From contig NC_010505.1 of NCBI RefSeq assembly GCF_000019725.1, positions 1,910,001 through 1,974,000 of the forward strand: a stretch of DNA of 64,000 bases, read 5' to 3'. The DNA comes from Methylobacterium radiotolerans JCM 2831 (lineage in GTDB: Bacteria; Pseudomonadota; Alphaproteobacteria; Rhizobiales; Beijerinckiaceae). Position numbers and translations under genes: made by a program. Of this stretch, positions 10,290-16,730 are shown piece by piece. Position 1 is the stretch's first letter; every line of letters begins with the position of its first letter. Below the pieces are notes generated by a model. It was not told the origin of the DNA, ran no database searches, and saw only the letters and a program-made list of their open reading frames with translations.

Positions 10290-11699
10290 ATGCACCTGTT
10301 CAGGAAGGCGACGCCCACCCTCTTCCCGCTGCGTCCGGGCTCGCCCTACGGCGGCAGCGCCGGCCGGGGCGAGGCCGCGCCGTTCGGGCGTTCCGAGGCG
10401 GGCGGACCGGAAGTGACGGCCTTCACCCTCGACAACGGCCTCGACGTGGTGGTCGTCCCCGATCACCGGGCCCCCGTCGCCACCCACATGATCTGGTACC
10501 GCAACGGTTCGGCCGATGATCCGCTCGGCCAGTCGGGCATCGCCCACTTCCTCGAGCACCTGATGTTCAAGGGCACCGAGAAGCACCCGGTCGGGGCCTT
10601 CTCGAAGGCGGTGTCGGGCCTGGGCGGCCAGGAGAACGCCTTCACCAGCTACGACTACACCGCCTATTTCCAGCGGGTCGCCCGCGACCACCTCGGCACC
10701 ATGATGGCGTTCGAGGCGGACCGCATGAGCGGCCTCGTCCTCGACGACGCCGTGGTCGCCCCCGAGCGCGACGTGGTGCTGGAGGAGCGGCGCATGCGGG
10801 TCGAGACCGACCCCTCCGCCCAGCTCTCCGAGGCGATGGCCGCCGGCCTGTTCGTGCACCATCCCTACGGCATCCCGATCATCGGCTGGATGCACGAGAT
10901 CGAGGGCCTGAACCGCGAGCACGCGCTGGCCTACTACAAGCGCTTCTACACCCCCGAGAACGCCATCCTGGTGGTGGCCGGCGACGTGACCCCCGACGAG
11001 GTCCGGCGCTTGGCCGAGACCACCTACGGCCGCGTCGCGCCCCAGGGCGCCCGGCCCGAGCGCCTGCGGGCGCGGGAGCCGGAGCCGAAGGCCCTGCGCC
11101 GCGTCGCCGTCGCCGACCCGAAGGTCGAGCAGCCGACCCTGCAGCGGCTCTACCTGACCCCCTCCTGCATCACCGCCCGCGACGGCGGCTGCCACGACCT
11201 CGAGCTGCTGGCCGAGGTGCTGGGCGGCGGCTCGACCTCGTACCTCTACCGCAAGCTGGTCATGGAGAGCGGCCTCGCGGTCAATGCCGGCGCCTGGTAC
11301 ATGGGCTCGGCGATCGACGACACCCGCTTCTCCGTCTACGCGGTGCCCGCCGAGGGCGTGCCGCTGGAGAAGCTGGAGGAGGCCGTCGACCGGGTGCTGC
11401 GCCGCGCCCCCGCGGAGGCCCTCGACGCCGAGGCGATCGAGCGCGCCAAGACCCGCCTCGTGGCCGAGACCGTCTACTCCTCCGACAGCCAGTCGTCGCT
11501 GGCCCGCATCTACGGCTCGGCGCTGGCGATCGGCGAGACCATCGAGGAGGTCCGCCGCTGGCCGACCGACATCGAGGCGGTGACGCAGGACCGCCTCAAG
11601 GGCGCCGCCGAGCGCTGGCTGACGCCGGCCCGCTCGGTCACCGGCTACCTGACCAAGGCGCAGGATCCGGACGCCCCGGTCGCGATGGCCGCCGAGTAA
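10290..11699 (+). CDS. M16-family zinc protease (pitrilysin/processing-peptidase type), catalytic subunit
   Basis: The gene encodes 469 residues. The inverted zinc motif HxxEH is present as HFLEH at residues 86-90 within GIAHFLEHLMFKGT. A downstream glutamate in the VLEERRMRVETDP region fits the third zinc ligand. The C-terminal half has the non-catalytic M16 domain. The start at 10290 has a strong AGAAGGAAAG ribosome-binding site; a longer in-frame start at 10176 has none. It pairs with the next gene, an M16 homologue lacking the zinc motif. Such pairs form heterodimeric processing-peptidase-like proteases, probably in the periplasm or membrane. No clear signal peptide is seen, so localisation is uncertain. 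Confidence 0.92.
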   Translation: MHLFRKATPTLFPLRPGSPYGGSAGRGEAAPFGRSEAGGPEVTAFTLDNGLDVVVVPDHRAPVATHMIWYRNGSADDPLGQSGIAHFLEHLMFKGTEKHPVGAFSKAVSGLGGQENAFTSYDYTAYFQRVARDHLGTMMAFEADRMSGLVLDDAVVAPERDVVLEERRMRVETDPSAQLSEAMAAGLFVHHPYGIPIIGWMHEIEGLNREHALAYYKRFYTPENAILVVAGDVTPDEVRRLAETTYGRVAPQGARPERLRAREPEPKALRRVAVADPKVEQPTLQRLYLTPSCITARDGGCHDLELLAEVLGGGSTSYLYRKLVMESGLAVNAGAWYMGSAIDDTRFSVYAVPAEGVPLEKLEEAVDRVLRRAPAEALDAEAIERAKTRLVAETVYSSDSQSSLARIYGSALAIGETIEEVRRWPTDIEAVTQDRLKGAAERWLTPARSVTGYLTKAQDPDAPVAMAAE

Positions 11700-11805
11700 C
11701 CCCGGGTGCGTCCCGCCGGGCCCGTGACGGGGCCGGACGGGGCGCGTGCCGAACGGGAGCCCTGGCCCGCTCCGCCGTCGCCCGAGAAAGAGACACGAGG
11801 TTCCC

Positions 11806-13101
11806 ATGAGCTTGGCCGAGACTCTGGTCGAGACCACCGCCCAAACCGTCAGCTCGCCGACCACGGCGCTGCCGGTGACGACCGCCCCCGGCATCGAGGC
11901 GTGGCACGTCGAGTCGCCGGTGGTGCCGATGATCGCCCTGGCCTTCACCTTCGAGGGCGGCGCCGCCCAGGACCCGGCCGGCAAGGCCGGCTGCGCGCAG
12001 ATGCTGGCGCGGCTCCTCGACGAGGGCGCCGGCGACCTCACCTCCGACCTGTTCCAGGAGCGGCTCGCCGCCCGGGCGATCGAGCTGTCGTTCCACGCGG
12101 GCGCCGACGCGGTCGGCGGCTCGCTGAAGATGCTGGTGAAGCACGCCGACGAGGGCATCGCGCTCCTCGCCCTGGCGCTGGCCAAGCCGCGCCTCGACCC
12201 CGACGCGATCGAGCGCGTCCGCGCCCAGATCATCGCCGGCCTGCGCTACCAGCAGAACGATCCGGGCGTGCTCGCCTCGCGCCGCTTCTTCAAGGAGGCC
12301 TTCGCCGGCCACCCCTACGCCCGCCCGTCCTCCGGCACCGTGGAGAGCGTGACGGCGATCACCCGGGACGACCTGCTGGCGATGCATGCCCGCATCATCG
12401 GCCGGGGCCGGGTGAAGGTGGCGGCGGTCGGCGCCATCGGCGCCGAGCAGCTCGCCGAGGGCCTGAACCGCGCCTTCGGGGCCCTGCCGGAGGCCGGCGA
12501 ACTGAAGGCGGTGCCGCGCACCGAGGTGCACGATCTCGGCAAGCGCGTCATCGTCGACCTCGACGTGCCCCAGTCGGTGATCCGGTTCGGCATGGCCGGC
12601 GTGCCGTGGCGCGACCCGGACTTCATCCCGGCCTACGTGCTGAACCACATCCTCGGCGGCGGCGCCTTCACGTCCCGCCTGTTCCAGGAGGTGCGCGAGA
12701 AGCGCGGGCTGGCCTACTCGGTGGGCACCTCTCTGGTCAGCCACCGGTCGGCCGCGATGACCTGGGGCTACACCGCCACCAAGAACGAGCGCGTCGGCGA
12801 GGCCCTGTCGGTGATCGGCGACGAGATCGGCCGGCTGATCGCCGACGGGCCGGACGACGACGAGCTGCAGAAGGCCAAGGATTACCTGACCGGCTCCTAC
12901 GCGCTCGGCTTCGACACCTCGACCAAGATCGCCCACCAGCTGGTGCAGATCGCCTTCGAGGAGCTGGGCATGGACTACATCGCCCGCCGCAACGCGATGG
13001 TGTCGGCCGTGACCCAGGCGGATATCCGCCGGGCCGCCGCCCGCACCTTCGCGGACGGCAAGATGCTGGTGGTCGCCGCCGGCCGGCCGGTCGGGCTCTG
13101 A
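11806..13101 (+). CDS. M16-family protease homologue without zinc site (partner subunit)
   Basis: The gene encodes 431 residues with the M16 fold, but the HxxEH position is replaced: the corresponding helix reads CAQMLARLLDEGAGDL. The glycine-rich loop typical of the non-catalytic subunit is present in NHILGGGAFTSRLFQEVREKRGLAYSV. It would bind substrate beside the upstream catalytic subunit, as in alpha/beta mitochondrial processing peptidase. The ATG at 11806 follows a GAGAAAGAGACACGAGG purine tract. The 106-base gap and same strand suggest one operon. Confidence 0.9.
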   Translation: MSLAETLVETTAQTVSSPTTALPVTTAPGIEAWHVESPVVPMIALAFTFEGGAAQDPAGKAGCAQMLARLLDEGAGDLTSDLFQERLAARAIELSFHAGADAVGGSLKMLVKHADEGIALLALALAKPRLDPDAIERVRAQIIAGLRYQQNDPGVLASRRFFKEAFAGHPYARPSSGTVESVTAITRDDLLAMHARIIGRGRVKVAAVGAIGAEQLAEGLNRAFGALPEAGELKAVPRTEVHDLGKRVIVDLDVPQSVIRFGMAGVPWRDPDFIPAYVLNHILGGGAFTSRLFQEVREKRGLAYSVGTSLVSHRSAAMTWGYTATKNERVGEALSVIGDEIGRLIADGPDDDELQKAKDYLTGSYALGFDTSTKIAHQLVQIAFEELGMDYIARRNAMVSAVTQADIRRAAARTFADGKMLVVAAGRPVGL

Positions 13102-13347
13102 GGGCCAGGGCTCGGGAACGCGGCTCCGCAAGATCCGCCGCGTCCGGGGGACGATCGGCGCGCCGCGACCCCTTCTCCCTTCCGGGGTGCGGCCCGGAGC
13201 GGCGTGGCGCCTCCCGGGCGGCGACCGGTGCAGGCCGACCGCGGCGCTGCGCCGGAGGAACGGGTGCCGGCCTCCCGATCCGCGGGCCGCTCGCAAAGCC
13301 GCCGCCGCTCCCCACCTGAGGCGGACGCGGCGAACCCCAGGACCGAC

Positions 13348-14298
13348 ATGCAGCTCACCGGTATTCACCACCTCACCGCGGTGACCGCGCGCGCGGCGGA
13401 GAACGTCGCCTTCTACACGGGCACGCTCGGGCTGCGGCTCGTGAAGAAGACGGTGAACCAGGACGACGTCTCGGCCTACCACCTGTTCTACGCCGACGGC
13501 TTGGCGAGCCCCGGCACCGACATCACCTTCTTCGACTGGCCGGCGCCCCGGGAGCGGCGGGGCTCCAGCAGCATCACCCGCACGCATCTGCGCGTCCCGG
13601 GCGAGGGCGCGGTGGCGTGGTGGCACGCGCGCCTGCGCGAGGCCGGCCTCGTCGAGGCCGAGCCGGTTGCGCGCGACGGGCGCCTCACCCTCGACTTCGA
13701 GGATCCGGAGGGCCAGCGCCTCGCCCTGGTGGACGATGGCGGGACCGGGCCGGAGCATCCCTGGGACGGATCGCCGGTGCCGGCCGCCTACCAGATCCGC
13801 GGCCTCGGCCCGATCCGGCTGTCGGTTCCGGACCCGGCCCGCACCGCCGCCGTGCTGACCGAGGTGCTCGGCATGCGCCGGGACCGCACCTTCGAGACGG
13901 GGGACGGCCCGGTGGAGGTCTACGCGATGGGACCCGGCGGCCCGGCCGCGGAGCTCCAGCTCCTGGCCGACCGGTCCGCGCCGGCCCGCCAGGGCGCGGG
14001 CGCGGTCCACCACGTCGCCTTCCGCATCCCGGACGGGGCGTACGAGGCCTGGGCCGACAGGCTCAGGGCGGCGCGGGTGCCGAGCAGCGGGCCGGTGGAC
14101 CGCTACTACTTCCGCAGCCTCTATTTCCGCGAGCCCAACGGCATCCTGTTCGAGATCGCCACCGACGGGCCGGGCTTCACCGCGGACGAGCCCCTGGAGA
14201 CCCTGGGCGAGCGCCTGGCCCTGCCGCCGTTCCTGGAGCCGCGCCGGGCCGAGATCGAGGCCGGGCTGACGCCGCTCCGGCCCGGCGCCCCCGCCTGA
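13348..14298 (+). CDS. Ring-cleaving dioxygenase / glyoxalase-fold protein
   Basis: The gene encodes 316 residues made of two vicinal-oxygen-chelate units. The first begins [37 protein letters not shown], the hallmark of the MhqA/MhqO-like ring-cleaving dioxygenases. The second contains [13 protein letters not shown] and [21 protein letters not shown]. The histidines in HHLT and HHVAF and the Glu in LFEIAT are likely metal ligands. Family members cleave hydroquinones or catechols or detoxify quinones with Fe(II) or Mn(II). The substrate is not known. ATG 13348 sits directly before the first strand. Confidence 0.85.
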   Translation: MQLTGIHHLTAVTARAAENVAFYTGTLGLRLVKKTVNQDDVSAYHLFYADGLASPGTDITFFDWPAPRERRGSSSITRTHLRVPGEGAVAWWHARLREAGLVEAEPVARDGRLTLDFEDPEGQRLALVDDGGTGPEHPWDGSPVPAAYQIRGLGPIRLSVPDPARTAAVLTEVLGMRRDRTFETGDGPVEVYAMGPGGPAAELQLLADRSAPARQGAGAVHHVAFRIPDGAYEAWADRLRAARVPSSGPVDRYYFRSLYFREPNGILFEIATDGPGFTADEPLETLGERLALPPFLEPRRAEIEAGLTPLRPGAPA

Positions 14299-14614
14299 GA
14301 GCGCGGCGCGGGGCCCGCCCGGTGGCAACCCTCCCATGTCCCGGGCGACGCTGCGGGGCGTCCGCGAAGACGCTAAATATTCGAACGATTCCAGGCCGTT
14401 CACTTCTTTCGCGTGTGTGATCCCGGCGCGCCTTGACGGGCGTGCTGCAACTGCGAAAGAAGCAGCGCGCGTGTGTTCGCATCCGGATCCGGGCGGGTTC
14501 CCTGCCGAGGATCCACCCCCGCCCGAGCGGGGCGGCGGGGATCCCCCGCACCACGGGACCCGAATCGTCGGGACCGTGAGCCGAGCGTCAGAGGATTCGA
14601 GGACTGATCCGTCG
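14299..14614. other. Intergenic region upstream of the ferredoxin-NADP reductase gene
   Basis: No gene is seen. An A/T-rich patch at 14370-14395 (CTAAATATTCGAACGATTCC) is the most promoter-like part. Further down, two GGATCC sequences (14509-14514 and 14539-14544) flank a GC-rich hairpin, CCGCCC-GAGC-GGGCGG-like, 70 bases before the start. It could form in the leader of the transcript. Confidence 0.4.
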
Positions 14615-15388
14615 ATGAGCAAGTTCTACGAGGAGCGCGTTCTGTCGGTCCACCACTGGACCGACAACCTGTTCTCGTTCCGCACGACGCGGGATCCGGC
14701 GTTCCGGTTCCGCAACGGCGAGTTCACCATGATCGGCCTGGAGGTCGAGGGCCGGCCGCTGCTGCGCGCCTACTCGGTGGTCTCGGCCAACTACGAGGAG
14801 GAGCTGGAGTTCTTCTCGATCAAGGTCCAGGACGGCCCGCTGACCTCGAAGCTGCAGCACCTGAAGGTCGGCGACCCGATCATCGTCGGCAAGAAGCCCA
14901 CCGGCACGCTGGTGCTCGACAACCTGCTGCCGGGCCGCAACCTGTACCTGCTGGGCACCGGCACCGGGCTGGCACCGTTCCTGTCGATCATCAAGGATCC
15001 CGAGGCCTACGACCGGTTCGAGAAGGTCGTGCTTGTCCACGGCTGCCGGCAGGTGCAGGAGCTGGCCTACGGCGAGACCATCACCGAGACGCTGCCGCGC
15101 CACGAGTTCCTGGGCGAGATGATTTCGAACCAGCTGATCTACTACCCGACCGTCACCCGCGAGCCGTTCCGCAACCGCGGCCGGATCACCGACCTGATGG
15201 TCTCGGGCAAGCTGTTCGAGGATATCGGCCTGCCGCCGATGTCGATCGAGAACGACCGCTTCATGCTCTGCGGCAGCCCCGACATGATCCGCGACACCCG
15301 CGAGCTCCTGTCCTCCCGCGGCTACGAGGAGGGCAACCACGGCGAGGCCGCCCACTACGTCATCGAGAAGGCCTTCGTCGAGAAGTAG
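14615..15388 (+). CDS. fpr: Ferredoxin-NADP+ reductase
   Basis: The gene encodes 257 residues, the length of the short bacterial FPR class. The FAD-binding part has RAYSVVSANYEEELEFFSIKV. The NADP-binding part has LLGTGTGLAPFLSII and later FMLCGSPDMIRDTRELL. The C-terminus ends AHYVIEKAFVEK, the extended tail typical of the Rhodobacter and Azotobacter FPR subclass. It shuttles electrons between NADPH and ferredoxin or flavodoxin in the cytosol, often in the oxidative-stress response. The ATG at 14615 is the only start compatible with the family N-terminus (MSKFYEERVLSVHHWT). A good intrinsic terminator follows. Confidence 0.93.
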   Translation: MSKFYEERVLSVHHWTDNLFSFRTTRDPAFRFRNGEFTMIGLEVEGRPLLRAYSVVSANYEEELEFFSIKVQDGPLTSKLQHLKVGDPIIVGKKPTGTLVLDNLLPGRNLYLLGTGTGLAPFLSIIKDPEAYDRFEKVVLVHGCRQVQELAYGETITETLPRHEFLGEMISNQLIYYPTVTREPFRNRGRITDLMVSGKLFEDIGLPPMSIENDRFMLCGSPDMIRDTRELLSSRGYEEGNHGEAAHYVIEKAFVEK

Positions 15389-15413
15389 CGCGTCCGCGCA
15401 GGCCGGTTCGGCT

Positions 15414-15707
15414 TCAGCCCGGTGCGGTCCGCCGCGCCGGGCTTTTCTGTGCCGGCGCGTCCCCGGATCCGGCCTCGGGGGCGGGGCGCAGGATCGCGCC
15501 GTAGCCCTCCTGCGGGTCGCCGACGAAGCGGATGCCGGCCCCCTCGAGGACCGCGCGGATCGCCGCGAGGGTCCGGGTGCGGGGCTGGACCTGCTCGCTC
15601 TCGATCATGTTCAGGGTGACGACGGAGACCGCGGCGCGGCTCGCGAGAACCCCTTGCGTCCACTTGAGAAGTCCGCGGCCGGCGCGGATCTGGGCGGCAG
15701 TGATCAT
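15414..15707 (-). CDS. Small XRE-family helix-turn-helix regulator
   Basis: The gene encodes 97 residues with one HTH domain: AAQIRAGRGLLKWTQGVLASRAAVSVVTLNMIESEQVQPRTRTLAAIRAVLEGAGIRFV is the characteristic arrangement (split here: QIRAGRGLLKWTQ, LASRAAVSVVTLNMIE, TLAAIRAVLEGAGI). This class is common in Hyphomicrobiales as a stand-alone 80-100-residue regulator. The ATG at 15707 gives the usual MITAAQIRAGR start; longer frames upstream read as non-family sequence. Its 3' end converges on fpr. Its upstream side faces the Y-RNA/rsr region, so it might control that locus, but this is only positional inference. Confidence 0.8.
   Translation of the reverse strand: MITAAQIRAGRGLLKWTQGVLASRAAVSVVTLNMIESEQVQPRTRTLAAIRAVLEGAGIRFVGDPQEGYGAILRPAPEAGSGDAPAQKSPARRTAPG
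15416..15448 (+). terminator. Intrinsic terminator of fpr
   Basis: The arms AGCCCGG (15416-15422) and CCGGGCT (15437-15443) and an inner GCGG/CCGC stem closed by TCCG are followed by TTTCT. This is the best-formed terminator in the window. It overlaps the 3' end of the convergent XRE gene. Confidence 0.75.
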
Positions 15708-15750
15708 GGATCCGGGATCGCCCGAACTGAAAGAATTATCAAGTTTCCGG

Positions 15751-15779
15751 TTGACGCAGGCCGAGCGCGACCGTATCCA
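15751..15779 (+). promoter_or_regulatory. Candidate sigma-70-type promoter pointing to the Y-RNA/rsr locus
   Basis: TTGACG (15751-15756) and TATCCA (15774-15779) are separated by 17 bases on the plus strand, about 130 bases before the first Y-RNA-like element. In this G+C-rich background the match is suggestive but unverified. Confidence 0.3.
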
Positions 15780-15911
15780 CCGCGCCATCGGCCTGCCGGG
15801 CCGGTGATCTGAAGTTTCCGCACTCTCCCTGTATCCGCGGCCCGCGCGCCGCGGCGGAAGAGTCCGGTTCCCTTCGCGTCGGTCGCCACCGGCAGCCAAT
15901 CGCAGTTCACC

Positions 15912-15979
15912 GGCGCGGGCCGGAGACGCTCGGTTATCCCTGTCACGGATCCCCCGAGCCTCATCGACACGCCCGCGTC
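15912..15979 (+). ncRNA. Short Y-RNA-like element (Y0) with no tRNA-like head
   Basis: The strand pattern matches the three longer elements downstream. There is an outer helix CGCGGGC (15914-15920) with GCCCGCG (15971-15977), extended by one G-C and one G-U pair. Next comes a 5' internal-loop strand CGGA (15921-15924), then an inner helix GAcGCTCGG (15925-15933) with CCGAGCcTC (15954-15962) carrying one C-C mismatch. TTATC (15934-15938) follows directly. The 3' internal-loop strand ends ACAC. In place of a tRNA-like domain there is only a small hairpin, ATCC (15936-15939) with GGAT (15947-15950) and a 7-base loop. It may be a functional minimal Y RNA or a deleted copy. Confidence 0.55.
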
Positions 15980-16122
15980 ACCCGAAGCCCCGTTCGGACG
16001 GAGCATGGCATGAAACAGCACGACGGCATCGACGTCGCGGCGTTCGCCCGTCCCGGGCTGATGCGACCGTTACGGTCGTATCGCGGGGCTCTCGGCCCGA
16101 GAGGCTGAGCGCGTCTCGAGGA

Positions 16123-16259
16123 CCCTGCGGGCCGGCAGGGGACGGTTATCATCGGTAGAGCGCCGCGGGCTTGTCCCGCGGAGGTTGCGGGTTCGATCCC
16201 CGCCGGGGGCCGCGCGGTCGCCGGAGCTCATGCCCGTCCCCGACACCACGACCGCAGGG
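16123..16259 (+). ncRNA. Y-RNA-like RNA (Y1), YrlA relative with a tRNA-like domain permuted in the D loop
   Basis: The outer helix is CCCTGCGG (16123-16130) with CCGCAGGG (16252-16259). The inner helix is GGGGACGG (16138-16145) with CCGTCCCC (16234-16241), followed by TTATC. The head reads in permuted tRNA order. D-loop 3' part with GG (16154-16155) and D-stem strand GAGC (16158-16161). An anticodon-like arm CCGCGGG/CCCGCGG (16163-16169/16175-16181) with a 5-base loop CTTGT. T arm GCGGG-TTCGATC-CCCGC (16187-16203). An acceptor-like 7-bp stem GGGGGCC/GGTCGCC (one mismatch, one G-U) closed by GCGC (16212-16215). Finally D-stem strand GCTC (16226-16229). The Y stem therefore leaves from the D loop. 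It lies upstream of rsr on the same strand. Confidence 0.72.
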
Positions 16260-16305
16260 CCCCGCGAGACGACCGGGGCGCCGACCGTGCGCGGATCCCG
16301 GCCGA

Positions 16306-16438
16306 CGATGCGGGCCGGAGAGGAACGGTTATCTTCACGTCAGGGAGGTCGCGGGTTCGAATCCCGCCGGGCCGCGAGGCCCGTAGCTCAGCCCGGATAG
16401 AGCGCCCGGACACCGTTCCTCACCCCACGCCCGCATCG
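16306..16438 (+). ncRNA. yrlA: Y-RNA-like RNA (Y2), YrlA type
   Basis: The outer helix is a perfect 10 bp: CGATGCGGGC (16306-16315) with GCCCGCATCG (16429-16438). The inner helix is a perfect 9 bp: GAGGAACGG (16320-16328) with CCGTTCCTC (16413-16421). The conserved CGGA and CCAC internal-loop strands lie between them, and TTATC (16329-16333) follows. The head has GTCAGGG/CCCGGAC (one mismatch) at the anticodon-stem position. Then come the T arm GCGGG-TTCGAAT-CCCGC (16351-16367), an acceptor-like CGGGCC/GGCCCG stem closed by the GNRA tetraloop GCGA (16374-16377), then TA and the D arm GCTC/GAGC with GG in its loop (16386-16403). This T-acceptor-D order on a Y stem is the published YrlA architecture. 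Confidence 0.8.
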
Positions 16439-16440
16439 CC

Positions 16441-16569
16441 CGGACGCGGGCCGGAAGACGAAGGTTATCGGGATCCGAGGGGTGCGGGTGCGAGTCCCGC
16501 CGGGCCGTCAGGCCCGTAGCTCAAGCAGAGCATCGGACAAGCCCTTCGTCGCCGCCACGCCCGCGCCCG
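16441..16569 (+). ncRNA. yrlA: Y-RNA-like RNA (Y3), YrlA type
   Basis: The outer helix is CGCGGGC (16445-16451) with GCCCGCG (16559-16565), extendable to 16441/16569 across one mismatch. The inner helix is GACGAAGG (16457-16464) with CCTTCGTC (16543-16550), then TTATC (16465-16469). The connecting helix is TCCGA (16474-16478) with TCGGA (16533-16537). The T arm is GCGGG-TGCGAGT-CCCGC (16484-16500). An acceptor-like stem CGGGCC/GGCCCG is closed by GTCA (16507-16510). The short D arm GCTC-AAGCA-GAGC (16519-16531) lacks the GG pair of Y2. It starts 2 bases after the Y2 outer helix, so the two are probably processed from one transcript, and it ends 161 bases before rsr. Confidence 0.78.
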
Positions 16570-16730
16570 GCCGGACGGAACCCCGCCCCCGACCACACGA
16601 GATACCGGCCGCGCGAGCGGCGGTGGACGACGCGCCGCGGCCGCGTCCCCGCCCGACCGCGCGCGCCGGGACGCGCCACCGGCCGGCGATCGGCCGCGAT
16701 GGAGAGAGGAGAGACCGACAGGAGCCCGCC

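Noticed and set aside
16004..16020. Sigma-54 promoter (TGGCATGAAACAGCA) upstream of the rsr locus
   Set aside because: The GG to GC spacing is one base too short for sigma-54, which is strict, and no RtcR-type activator gene is adjacent.
16123..16569. Ordinary tRNA genes, suggested by GGTTCGAATCC and GTAGCTCAG-type sequences
   Set aside because: The arms occur in the wrong order (T arm before acceptor 5' strand and D arm), the acceptor-like ends are joined by tetraloops, and Y2 and Y3 have no anticodon arm.
16306..16569. Permuted tRNA genes that would be processed to functional tRNAs
   Set aside because: No anticodon loop is present in Y2 or Y3, and the long complementary outer and inner stems plus the adjacent rsr fit YrlA RNAs better.
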